Shown here one piece after another: positions 9,325 through 17,327 of a stretch of 64,000 bases of DNA (position 1 is the stretch's first letter; each line of letters starts with the position of its first letter). The notes beneath the pieces were generated by a model. The model was not told the DNA's origin, did no database searches, and saw only the letters and a program-made list of their open reading frames with translations. Both the position numbers and the translations under genes were made by a program. Source of the DNA: CALROG01 sp943369755. GTDB taxonomy: Bacteria; Pseudomonadota; Gammaproteobacteria; Burkholderiales; Burkholderiaceae_C. The DNA lies in the NCBI GenBank assembly GCA_943369755.1, contig CALROG020000007.1, forward strand, positions 52,919-116,918. The letters run 5' to 3'.

Positions 9325-9804
9325 TCAGCCCTGGAAGAATAGGCACCGCTGGTCACTCTCAGTGGACGGTGGAGTTTTGAGGTTGTTGTACCTATGTTGT
9401 TCAGGGTCACTTTGATCCAAAACCCCTTCCCCACTCACCCCAATCAACATCCGCCGTGTAGCCTTTGTCGGCGCCACATAAAACACCCGAATCGCCTCCT
9501 GCTCGTCTTCGCCCTGCGCAGGCATATTCACCACACCGGGCGGGGCCACCACGGGGAACTCCAAGCCTTTGCTGACCTTCATGGTCATTACTTTGATGAC
9601 GTTGCTGGTGGGGTCAAAGTCGCCGGGGCTGCGGCGCATTTCTACGGGCATCTGGCGCTGGTGCAGCACCTGGGCGCACAGGTCGCGCGTGCTGCAGTCG
9701 TCGTATTTGTTGTCGGCGGTGAGCAGCTCCGCCGCAATCAGGTTGGCGGTTTGCAATTGGGTGCTGGGTTTCCACCCGATCGGCCAGGTGGCGTTCGCCG
9801 CTGG
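9325..9804 (-). pseudogene. UvrD/Rep-family helicase C-terminal remnant
   Basis: About 160 codons in one frame carry the last motifs of an SF1 helicase: VIKVMTMKVSKGLEFPVV (motif V region) and RVFYVAPTKATRRMLIGV (motif VI). The frame is closed upstream by a TGA at 9805-9807, and no helicase motifs I-IV precede it. The usual motif VI arginine (ALTRA/AATRA) is Lys here (APTKA), consistent with decay. The fragment is only about a fifth of a normal helicase. The best in-frame start is a TTG. It lies just upstream of the AAA gene on the same strand and may be the relic of a third island gene. Confidence 0.75.
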
Positions 9805-10151
9805 TCATGCGTGATACGCGTGCTCCCAAGGCCGGGACAAGAGTCGCCATACCGTTACCGCTCCTGCTAGTTCGTAAGGCCACATCATGCAGGGCTAACG
9901 GTAGCAAGACCACATTTCGCAAAAATGCTGTTAATTACTCACAAAAATAGCCTCCAGCACCCGACAACTAGGCGTGAGTAGCTATGAAAAATCGGGTGAG
10001 CGGGCCGTCATGCTTTACAGGTCTTATGGCTTGCAATGTTTACCAGCCCAGGCGCGAGTCTGCCAGCCGGAGCAAAACCCGCTTGCTATATTTTTTATAG
10101 TGGCTCCCGCATATTCCACGCGGGCTACAGCCATTTTTATATAAAACGCGG
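9805..10151. other. Gene-poor stretch at the right edge of the island
   Basis: About 350 bases lack a convincing gene. The leftmost 100 bases may be further decayed helicase sequence, because a different frame stays open through it. The middle (9930-10010) is AT-richer and could hold the promoter for the minus-strand island genes, but I cannot pick -10/-35 boxes with confidence. The right end is family A copy A2. Confidence 0.5.
10083..10150 (+). repeat. Family A palindromic element, copy A2 (intergenic, at the parC 3' end)
   Basis: The core CTAT-N7-ATAG is at 10086-10100, followed by GGCTCCCGC, ATTCCAC and GCGGGCTACAGCC and then a T-rich run. It directly abuts the parC stop codon, whose complement begins at 10152. 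It matches copy A1 almost base for base and forms the right arm of the island's direct repeat. Read on the minus strand it would form a hairpin just after parC. Confidence 0.9.
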
Positions 10152-12497
10152 CTATTCAACCCGCTCGACAGACGTTGGCTTGAAGCCCAAATCTGCAGCT
10201 TTTCCCTTGCGCGCCCGGGCTGCCCGGGCGTTGTTCAGGCTGCGGATTTCCAGGGTTTCGTCGCGCGGCTTGCCGCCGCGGCCAATGCCTTCAATCTTCA
10301 CGCTGCGGGTGTAGGCTGCGGCTCCGGCCAGTGTGTCTTTGGCCTCCAGGTCAATCAGCATCAGGCCACGGCCACCTTTGTCCATGCGCTTGAGCTCACC
10401 AATCTCGAAGGTCAATATGCGCCCGCCCGCCGACGCACAGGCCACGTGGGTTGCCGCCAGCAGGGTTTGGCTGCCAGAGCTGCCCGCCGCGTGCGACGGC
10501 GCGCAAAGCGTCTCATCGGCGGCCAGGCTCACAAAGGCCTTGCCGGCCTTGCCGCGTGAAATCATGTTGTCCAGCGTCGCCAGAAAGCCGTAGCCCCCGG
10601 TGCCACTGAGCAGCAGGGTTGCACTGGCCGGGCCGGCAAAGTAGTGCAGCAACTGGCTGCCAGACTCCAGCTCCACCAGCGTGGTGATGGGCTGGCCGTC
10701 GCCGCGCGCGCCGGGCAGTGTGGCCACCGGCACCGAGTACACCCGGCCATTGCTGCCAAAAGCCAGCAAGGTGTCTACAGTGCGGCATTCAAAGGTACGG
10801 TACAGGCCGTCGCCAGCCTTGAAGGCAAAGCTGGCCGCATCATGCCCGTGGCCGGTGCGTGCGCGCACCCAACCCTTTTGCGAGACCACCACGGTCACCG
10901 GCTCGTCAACAATCTTCACCTCGGCCACGGCCTTCTTTTCCGCCTGGATCAGGGTGCGCCGGTCGTCGGCAAACTGCTTGGTGTCGGCCTCAATCTCTTT
11001 GACCAAAAGGCGGCGCAGCGCGGCCGGGCTGCCCAATATCTCTTCCAGTTTCTTTTGCTCGTCGCGCAGCGTGGCCAGCTCTTGCTCGATCTTGATGGCC
11101 TCCAGCCGGGCCAGCTGGCGCAGACGGATTTCAAGAATGTCTTCGGCCTGCCGGTCACTCAGGCCAAAGCGCGCGATCAGCGCGGCCTTGGGCTCGTCGC
11201 TCTGGCGGATGATGGCGATGACTTCATCGATGTTCAGCAACACCAGTTGCCGACCTTCAAGAATATGGATGCGGTCCAGCACCTTGCGCAGGCGGTGCTG
11301 CGAGCGGCGCTCCACCGTCTGCTGGCGGAAATCAATCCACTCCTGCAGCATCTGGCGCAGCGACTTCTGCACCGGCTTGCCGTCCAGCCCCACCATGGTC
11401 AGGTTGATCGGCGCCGAGGTTTCCAGGCTGGTGTGCGCCAGCAGCGCCGTAATCAGCTCTTGCTGCTCGATGCGGCTGGTCTTGGGCTCGAACACCAGGC
11501 GCACGGCGGCGTCTTTGCTGGATTCGTCGCGCACTGTGTCCAGCACCGCCAGCACCGACGCCTTCAGCAGGGTTTGCTCCTGGGTCAGGGCCTTTTTGCC
11601 GGCCTTGACCTTGGGGTTGGTGATCTCTTCGATCTCTTCCAGCACCTTCTGGGTGCTTACGCCGGGCGGCAGCTCGGTCACCACCAGTTGCCACTGGCCG
11701 CGGGCCAGCTCTTCAATCTTCCAGCGCGCCCGCACCTTGAGCGAGCCGCGCCCGCTGCGGTAGGCGTCGGCGATGTCGCTGGCCGGGCTGATGATCTGCC
11801 CGCCGCCGGGATAGTCGGGGCCGGGCACCATGGCGAACAGGTCGTCGTCTGTGAGGTTCGGGCTCTTGATCAGCGCCACGCAGGCCTGCGCCACCTCGCG
11901 CAGGTTGTGGCTGGGGATTTCAGTGGCCAGGCCCACCGCAATGCCGCTGGCCCCATTGAGCAGGGTGAACGGCAAGCGCGCGGGCAGTTGCCGCGGCTCT
12001 TCGGTGGAGCCGTCGTAGTTGGGCACAAACTCAACCGTGCCCTCGTCAATCTCGTCCAGCAGCAAACTGGTGATGCGCGACAGCCGTGCCTCGGTGTAGC
12101 GCATGGCGGCGGCACCGTCGCCGTCGCGGCTGCCAAAGTTGCCCTGACCGTCGATCAGCGGGTAACGCTGGCTGAAGTCTTGCGCCATGCGCACCAGGGC
12201 GTCATAGGCGGCCTGGTCGCCGTGCGGGTGAAAGCGGCCCAGCACATCGCCCACCACCCGGGCGCTTTTGACCGGCTTGGCACCGGTACTGCCGTTGGGG
12301 CCACCAAAGCCCAGGCCCATGCGCGACATGCTGTACAAAATGCGCCGCTGCACCGGCTTTTGGCCGTCACACACATCCGGCAGGGCCCGGCCCTTGACCA
12401 CGCTGAGCGCGTATTCCAGGTAAGCCCGCTGGGCGTAGTCGGCCAGGTTGAGCTGGGAGTCGTCGGTGCCTTCGGTCGAAATCAGGTCTTGCTGCAT
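10152..12497 (-). CDS. parC: DNA topoisomerase IV subunit A
   Basis: The protein has 781 residues, the usual ParC length. The N-terminal breakage-reunion domain shows YALSVVKGRALPDVCDGQKP, the quinolone-resistance region around HPHGDQAAYDALVRMAQ and the catalytic Tyr near residue 134 in AMRYTEAR. The C-terminal beta-pinwheel includes GRGLMLIDLEAKD. ParC with ParE decatenates daughter chromosomes. parE is 2.7 kb upstream on the same strand, separated by three unrelated genes, all in one apparent transcription unit. The start MQQDLIS is the only sensible N-terminus. The last codons are duplicated at 5281-5297 on the far side of the island. Confidence 0.97.
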   Translation of the reverse strand: MQQDLISTEGTDDSQLNLADYAQRAYLEYALSVVKGRALPDVCDGQKPVQRRILYSMSRMGLGFGGPNGSTGAKPVKSARVVGDVLGRFHPHGDQAAYDALVRMAQDFSQRYPLIDGQGNFGSRDGDGAAAMRYTEARLSRITSLLLDEIDEGTVEFVPNYDGSTEEPRQLPARLPFTLLNGASGIAVGLATEIPSHNLREVAQACVALIKSPNLTDDDLFAMVPGPDYPGGGQIISPASDIADAYRSGRGSLKVRARWKIEELARGQWQLVVTELPPGVSTQKVLEEIEEITNPKVKAGKKALTQEQTLLKASVLAVLDTVRDESSKDAAVRLVFEPKTSRIEQQELITALLAHTSLETSAPINLTMVGLDGKPVQKSLRQMLQEWIDFRQQTVERRSQHRLRKVLDRIHILEGRQLVLLNIDEVIAIIRQSDEPKAALIARFGLSDRQAEDILEIRLRQLARLEAIKIEQELATLRDEQKKLEEILGSPAALRRLLVKEIEADTKQFADDRRTLIQAEKKAVAEVKIVDEPVTVVVSQKGWVRARTGHGHDAASFAFKAGDGLYRTFECRTVDTLLAFGSNGRVYSVPVATLPGARGDGQPITTLVELESGSQLLHYFAGPASATLLLSGTGGYGFLATLDNMISRGKAGKAFVSLAADETLCAPSHAAGSSGSQTLLAATHVACASAGGRILTFEIGELKRMDKGGRGLMLIDLEAKDTLAGAAAYTRSVKIEGIGRGGKPRDETLEIRSLNNARAARARKGKAADLGFKPTSVERVE

Positions 12498-12530
12498 GGA
12501 ACGCTAAACATCAAACAGATTACAAAAAAA

Positions 12531-13676
12531 TCAGGCCTGTAGCTGGTCACTGGCAATGGTCACAATGCGCCGCTCACTGCGCGACTGCATTTGCGCGTCC
12601 AGCAACTGGCTCAACCGGCCCAGCAGGGCCTTGGCGGACAAACCTGCCAGTGGCAACGAGGCCACCACCATACGGAACTGCAGGAACTCCGCCGGCGCCT
12701 GTGCCAGCGGCTCCTTGAGCCCGGCCACCAGAATCCGGGTGCCCAGGGTGGCAGCACCTTCAGCCACCGCCACGCCCTCGGCCAGCACCGCAATGCGCCG
12801 GTGCGAGATGCGTGCCGCCACATCGGCCTCGCCCAACGACTGGCGCACCCGGATGGCCGCCGCCAGCACGGCAGACTCCGCCAGCTCGGGGCCGAATTCG
12901 CGGGTTAGCGCGCCCAGGTTCTCTATCTCGACCAGCAGCAACACACTGGGGTGGCCGTAGCGGCGCAGGATGGCGCGCGCCGCCTCAATGCGGTGCTCAA
13001 AGATCAGCGGTGTGCTCAGCCCGGTCAGCGCATCGATGGCCTTGCGGGCGTCAACCCGCACCCGGGTTTCGGCAAAAATGCGGCTGCGCCAGACCACAGC
13101 CAGGTAAGTGCCAGCCGCCCAAAGCGTCAAGGCGGCGCCCAAAAGCAGGGGCGAACTAGGCACCAGGCCGAGCGAGCTGCCGCCCAGGCCCAGCGCAGCC
13201 AACAGCAGCGCGAGCTGGCTGGCCGCCAGCCACCAGGCCCAGGGCTGGCTTTGCGGCCAGGCCCGCAGCATCACCAGCAAAGCCACCGCCGCAAACCCAG
13301 CGGTGCCGGGCAACAGAGCCCGCCAACCGGCCACGGCAGCGGCCAATGCCAGCGCCACCAGCACGCCACCCAGCACCAGCAGCGCCTGGCGAAAGCGCCG
13401 CATCGCGCCTGCATGTTTGACCACCGCGCGCAGCACCGCTGCGCTAACGCCCAGCACCCCCAGCAAGGCCGCCTCGGGCAGCCACTCGTTCAGCCCGTGG
13501 GGTAGCGCCACGGCCCAAGACCACAGCGCCGCAAGCCCCAGCAGCACCGCCAGGGCATGCAAATACAGTGCACGTTCACGGTAGGCACTGGCCAACAAAA
13601 CCGAGAAAAAGGCCGCCAGCAGTTGAGCGCCGGCAAAGCCGGCCAGCAACGCCAGCTCAAGCTGCGCTGGCACCAT
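12531..13676 (-). CDS. Membrane protein with degenerate GGDEF domain
   Basis: The protein has 381 residues. The N-terminal about 195 residues are a run of Leu/Ala-rich membrane helices (about seven), resembling a 7TM sensor module. The rest is GGDEF-like: DALTGLSTPLIFEHRIEAAR matches the start of the domain (D-x-LTGL), and VLLLVEIENLG matches the first metal strand. Where GG(D/E)EF is expected, the sequence reads ISHRRIAVL, so the active-site loop is lost and diguanylate cyclase activity is unlikely. It may bind a ligand or partner instead. The 33 bases to parC and the 2-base gap to the lytic transglycosylase suggest cotranscription. Confidence 0.8.
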   Translation of the reverse strand: MVPAQLELALLAGFAGAQLLAAFFSVLLASAYRERALYLHALAVLLGLAALWSWAVALPHGLNEWLPEAALLGVLGVSAAVLRAVVKHAGAMRRFRQALLVLGGVLVALALAAAVAGWRALLPGTAGFAAVALLVMLRAWPQSQPWAWWLAASQLALLLAALGLGGSSLGLVPSSPLLLGAALTLWAAGTYLAVVWRSRIFAETRVRVDARKAIDALTGLSTPLIFEHRIEAARAILRRYGHPSVLLLVEIENLGALTREFGPELAESAVLAAAIRVRQSLGEADVAARISHRRIAVLAEGVAVAEGAATLGTRILVAGLKEPLAQAPAEFLQFRMVVASLPLAGLSAKALLGRLSQLLDAQMQSRSERRIVTIASDQLQA

Positions 13677-13678
13677 GC

Positions 13679-14548
13679 TCAGTCGCGCTCGAGTTTGAAC
13701 TCGGCCGCGCCCGGCACCTGCGCGGCCGACGCCAGCGGCGTGGCCGCCGCCATGGGCGGGATCATGTTGCCGCGCCCACGGGCCCCGCCCACAGGGATTT
13801 CCATGCGCACGCGGGCCGGCGCACGGCGCTCGGCCAGCACTTCGGGCGGCTTGAGCAGGGTGTACAGCTGCATCACCGTCTTGACGTAGTTCTGCGTCTC
13901 TTTGTAGTTGGGTATGCGGTTGCCTGCACGCTGCACTGCACCTTCGCCGGCGTTGTAGGCCGCCAGCGACAGCTCAAGCTGACCGGGAAACAGATCGATC
14001 AGGTAGCGCAGGTAACGGGTGCCGGTACGAATATTGGTGCGCGGGTCAAACAGCTTTTTTTCAACCGGTGTGGTGTTGTCGCCGACCACGCCGTAACGCT
14101 GCGCGGTGGCCGGGATGATCTGCATCAACCCGACGGCACCTTTGGGCGATATGGCCCTGGCGTCAAAACCCGATTCGGTGGCAATCAGCGCCTGCAGCAA
14201 TTCGTAGTCAATCGCGTGCAGGGCTGACGCCTCGCGCAAATGGTGTTTGACTTGCTTGTAGCTGGGCGACACTTCAAAAAAGGCGATGAGCTTGGGGGGT
14301 GCGGTTGGTACCGCAACCTGGCGCGGGGTGTGGGCCACCGGCTTGAGGCCGCTGTTGGTGTCAAAACTCTCATCCCCCCGGAAGAACAGTTCGTAGCGCT
14401 CGTCCAGCCGCTCGGATGAAAAATGGGCAATGCCTTTGCTGTCTACGTAGCCCCAGATGTCAGCGCGCGCCGTGGCGTGAAACAGGCACAAGAGCAGCAG
14501 CGCCAGCAGCACTGCCTTGAGCCGCGGAATGTGCAGCAACCGCCTCAT
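13679..14548 (-). CDS. Lytic murein transglycosylase (SLT domain, DUF4124 N-terminus)
   Basis: The protein has 289 residues. A signal peptide with a Leu-rich core ends near ATARA|DIWGYVD. It is followed by a DUF4124-like segment (DIWGYVDSKGIAHFSSERL). The SLT fold covers about residues 105-245. The catalytic Glu is near residue 125 in ALIATESGFDARAISPKGA, followed by GLMQIIPATAQRYGV and LSLAAYNAGEGAV, the signatures of family 1 lytic transglycosylases. It acts in the periplasm on peptidoglycan. Its 3' end is nearly in contact with the GGDEF-like gene, and its start overlaps the GNAT gene stop by ATGA. Confidence 0.92.
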   Translation of the reverse strand: MRRLLHIPRLKAVLLALLLLCLFHATARADIWGYVDSKGIAHFSSERLDERYELFFRGDESFDTNSGLKPVAHTPRQVAVPTAPPKLIAFFEVSPSYKQVKHHLREASALHAIDYELLQALIATESGFDARAISPKGAVGLMQIIPATAQRYGVVGDNTTPVEKKLFDPRTNIRTGTRYLRYLIDLFPGQLELSLAAYNAGEGAVQRAGNRIPNYKETQNYVKTVMQLYTLLKPPEVLAERRAPARVRMEIPVGGARGRGNMIPPMAAATPLASAAQVPGAAEFKLERD

Positions 14549-15093
14549 GCAAACATCTCCAGGCCCTGGCCGCGACGGGCCAAAAACTCAGGCTGCAGCA
14601 TGGACAAGACGATCAGCGAGTCGTAACCGTCGGCGACTTTGACGGCTTCGCGCAGCCGGCCTTCCAGCAGATAGCCTTCGCTGGCATACAGCGCCTGGGC
14701 CCGGGCGTTGCGCTCCTTGACATCCAGCCAGAAGCGGTGCGCGCCAAGGTCGTCAAACGCCACTTTCTTGGCCACCCGCAAAGCCGCGCGGCCAAAGCCA
14801 AGGCCTTTGTCTTGCACCACCATGCGTTTGAGCTCGATCGACAGGTGACGGCTGCGGCAGCCGATCAAAATAACAAAGCCCACCGCATCCAGCCCGGGGC
14901 CGCCTTCAATGATGAAGTGGCGAAAATCAGGAAAGCGGATGGCGGCCTCGTGCTGCATCCGCTCCCACGGGGTAATGAACGGCAGGTTGGCCGGGTCCTG
15001 TTCGAGCGACAGCACGAAGTCCAGGTCGCTCTGCATGGTCGGGCGCAAGCGCACCCGGGCGGGTGCTTTCGCGGGAGCAGCCACGGCACTCAT
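14545..15093 (-). CDS. GNAT family N-acetyltransferase
   Basis: The protein has 182 residues from an ATG preceded by a weak purine-rich site. The longer upstream frame is rejected because it translates repeat B2 (an FGKLRTGRG segment, typical of such mis-starts). The RimJ/RimL-like fold is visible: VRLRPTMQSDLDFVLSLEQD, the acetyl-CoA region VVQDKGLGFGRAALRVAKK, then HRFWLDVKERNARAQALYASEG and YLLEGRLREAV. The substrate is unknown; the family acetylates protein N-termini, antibiotics or small molecules. It sits between parE and the transglycosylase in one minus-strand unit. Confidence 0.87.
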   Translation of the reverse strand: MSAVAAPAKAPARVRLRPTMQSDLDFVLSLEQDPANLPFITPWERMQHEAAIRFPDFRHFIIEGGPGLDAVGFVILIGCRSRHLSIELKRMVVQDKGLGFGRAALRVAKKVAFDDLGAHRFWLDVKERNARAQALYASEGYLLEGRLREAVKVADGYDSLIVLSMLQPEFLARRGQGLEMFA

Positions 15094-15123
15094 CTTTTTT
15101 CCAGGGCCATCGCGGAACCGGCC

Positions 15124-15208
15124 TCGGCCTGTCCTGAGCTTGCCGAAGGGCCGCGCCGCTGATGGCGCCCCCTTGAGGGGGAGGCGCCGCAGGCGCTTCG
15201 GGGGTGGG
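15124..15208 (-). repeat. Family B GC-rich intergenic repeat, copy B2
   Basis: The element contains GCTTGCCGAAGGGCCGC, then a CGCTGATGGCGCCCCCTTGA segment, GGGGGAGGCGCCGC and GGCGCTTCGGGGGTGGG. Copy B4 at 50520-50605 has the same order. It fills the gap between parE and the GNAT gene. Nested inverted repeats (CGCCCCCTTGAGGGGGAGGCG) would fold strongly in RNA and could attenuate readthrough from parE. Confidence 0.8.
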
Positions 15209-17179
15209 TCATACATCAATCTCCACCGCGTCGCCATGCAGCTCCATCAGCTCGCGCCGGGCCGCTGCTTCGCCTTTGCCCATGAGTTTGGTGATCAGGT
15301 TTTCGGTTTGCATGAAGTCCAGCGCGCCCAGATGCACTGGCAGCAGGCGCCGGGTATCGGGGTTGAGTGTTGTTTCCCACAATTGTTCCGCGCTCATTTC
15401 ACCCAGGCCCTTGAAGCGGCTGATTGACCAGGCCCCCTCGCGCACGCCTTCCTTGCGCAACTTGTCGAGTATGGCCGTCAGTTCACCCTGATCCAGCGCG
15501 TAAACCTTGGACGCCGGCTTCTTGCCACGCGCCGGTGCATCGACCCGGAACAGGGGCGGCTTGGCCACATACACATGGCCGGTATCAATCAGCTTGGGGA
15601 AATGGCGGAAGAACAATGTCAGCAGCAACACCTGGATGTGCGAACCGTCTACGTCGGCGTCACTCAGGATGCAAATCTTGCCGTAGCGCAGGCCACTAAG
15701 GTCGGGGCTGTCGTTGGGGCCGTGCGGGTCCACCCCGATGGCCACCGCGATGTCATGGATTTCAGTGTTGGCAAACAACCGGTCGCGCTCAACCTCCCAG
15801 GTGTTGAGCACCTTGCCGCGCAGCGGCAGGACGGCCTGGCATTCTTTGTCGCGGCCCATCTTGGCACTGCCGCCGGCCGAGTCGCCTTCGACCAAAAACA
15901 CTTCGTTGTGGCTGATGTCCTTGCTCTCGCAGTCTGTCAGCTTGCCCGGCAGCACGGCAACGCCTGAGCCCTTGCGCTTTTCTACCTTCTGGCCTGCCCG
16001 CTGGCGGGTTTGGGCCGCCCTGATGGCCAGTTCAGCGAGCTTCTTGCCGTACTCCACATGCTGGTTGAGCCACAGCTCCAGGGCAGGGCGCACAAAGCTG
16101 GACACCAGGCGCACCGCGTCGCGTGAATTCAGCCGCTCCTTGATCTGGCCCTGAAACTGGGGGTCCAGCACCTTGGCGCTCAGCACATAGCTGGCACGCG
16201 CAAAAACGTCTTCAGGCAAAAGCTTCACGCCTTTGGGCAGCAGGCTGTGCAATTCAATGAAGCTCTTCACCGCATTGAACAGGCCGTCGCGCAGGCCGCT
16301 TTCATGGGTGCCGCCTGCACTGGTGGGGATCAGGTTGACATAGCTCTCGCGCACCGGCTGGCCATCTTCGGTGAAGGCCACGCACCATTGCGCACCCTCG
16401 CCTTCGGCGAAACTGTCGCTCTGGCTGTCGGCAAAACCCTGGTCTTCAAACAGCGGAATGACCGGGTCGGCGCTGAGGGTTTGCATCAAGTAGTCGCGCA
16501 GGCCACCCTTGTATGTCCAGCTCTGGGTTTCGCGGGTCTTTTCATTGACCAGCGTCACGGTGACGCCGGGCATCAGCACTGCCTTGCTGCGCAGCAGGTG
16601 GGCCAGCTCGGCCATCGGCAACTGCCCGGACTCAAAGTACCTGGCGTCCGGCCAGGCGCGCACCGATGTACCCTGCTTGCGGTCGCCTTCAATGGCCTTG
16701 CGCAAATGCAGCTTTTCAGTGACATCGCCGCCCTCAAACACCAGCTTGGCAACCATGCCTTCGCGGTAGCTGGTGGCTTCAAGCCGTTTTGACAGCGCAT
16801 TGGTCACGCTCACACCCACCCCGTGCAACCCGCCTGAGAAGCTGTAGGCACCGCCCTTGCCCTTGTCGAACTTGCCGCCCGCATGCAGCCGGGTGAACAC
16901 CAGTTCAATCACCGGGGCCTTTTCTTCGGGGTGCAGCCCGAAAGGGATGCCCCGGCCGTCGTCTTCCACACTGACCGAGCCGTCAGCATGCAGCGTGACC
17001 TTGATTTTCTTGCCGTGCCCGGCCAACGCCTCATCGGCCGAGTTGTCCAGCACTTCCTGAATGATGTGCAGCGGGTTGTCGGTGCGGGTGTACATGCCCG
17101 GGCGCTGCTTGACAGGCTCCAGGCCCTTGAGCACACGGATCGAGCCCTCGGAATAGTCGGTAGGTAGTTTGGTCGCCAT
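15209..17179 (-). CDS. parE: DNA topoisomerase IV subunit B
   Basis: The protein has 656 residues starting at MATKLPTDYSEGSIRVLKG, the normal ParE N-terminus; a longer frame adds 15 atypical residues. The GHKL ATPase shows NSADEALAGHG, VEDDGRGIPFG and GGLHGVGVSVTNALS. The TOPRIM domain shows LVEGDSAGGSAKMGRD and SDADVDGSHIQVLLLTLFFR. The C-terminal SRFKGLGEMSAEQLWETT is conserved. It supplies the ATPase for topoisomerase IV. It appears to be the first gene of the parE-GNAT-transglycosylase-GGDEF-parC unit. Confidence 0.97.
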   Translation of the reverse strand: MATKLPTDYSEGSIRVLKGLEPVKQRPGMYTRTDNPLHIIQEVLDNSADEALAGHGKKIKVTLHADGSVSVEDDGRGIPFGLHPEEKAPVIELVFTRLHAGGKFDKGKGGAYSFSGGLHGVGVSVTNALSKRLEATSYREGMVAKLVFEGGDVTEKLHLRKAIEGDRKQGTSVRAWPDARYFESGQLPMAELAHLLRSKAVLMPGVTVTLVNEKTRETQSWTYKGGLRDYLMQTLSADPVIPLFEDQGFADSQSDSFAEGEGAQWCVAFTEDGQPVRESYVNLIPTSAGGTHESGLRDGLFNAVKSFIELHSLLPKGVKLLPEDVFARASYVLSAKVLDPQFQGQIKERLNSRDAVRLVSSFVRPALELWLNQHVEYGKKLAELAIRAAQTRQRAGQKVEKRKGSGVAVLPGKLTDCESKDISHNEVFLVEGDSAGGSAKMGRDKECQAVLPLRGKVLNTWEVERDRLFANTEIHDIAVAIGVDPHGPNDSPDLSGLRYGKICILSDADVDGSHIQVLLLTLFFRHFPKLIDTGHVYVAKPPLFRVDAPARGKKPASKVYALDQGELTAILDKLRKEGVREGAWSISRFKGLGEMSAEQLWETTLNPDTRRLLPVHLGALDFMQTENLITKLMGKGEAAARRELMELHGDAVEIDV

Positions 17180-17327
17180 GGGAGGCTGGATTGTAGTCGC
17201 CTTGCGCGTCATAGCTGTACGCACATACAGTTAAACCTGCCCGCCACCCGATCCATGCGCCGGGGCCATCAATCAGCACCTGAGCTTTCATCAGCCAGAA
17301 TTGGCGGCTTTGGGTACAGTCAAGCGG

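Larger units (their letters stand above)
5212..10167. mobile_element. Putative genomic island bounded by ~85 bp direct repeats
   Basis: Bases 5212-5297 and 10083-10167 are near-identical direct repeats. Each consists of a family A element followed by GGCTATTCAACCCGCTCG-like sequence. In the right copy that last part is the 3' end of parC (final codons plus the TAG stop). Between the repeats lie three minus-strand genes or remnants (DUF2130, AAA ATPase, UvrD fragment) with visibly lower GC and a different codon style from the flanks. No integrase or transposase is seen. The simplest reading is that DNA was inserted beside parC with duplication of the junction. Recombination between two family A copies is an alternative route. 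Confidence 0.65.

Noticed and set aside
10644..12542. 632-codon open frame on the plus strand opposite parC
   Set aside because: It mirrors parC codons (typical of GC-rich genes), has no recognisable domain, and parC is unmistakable.
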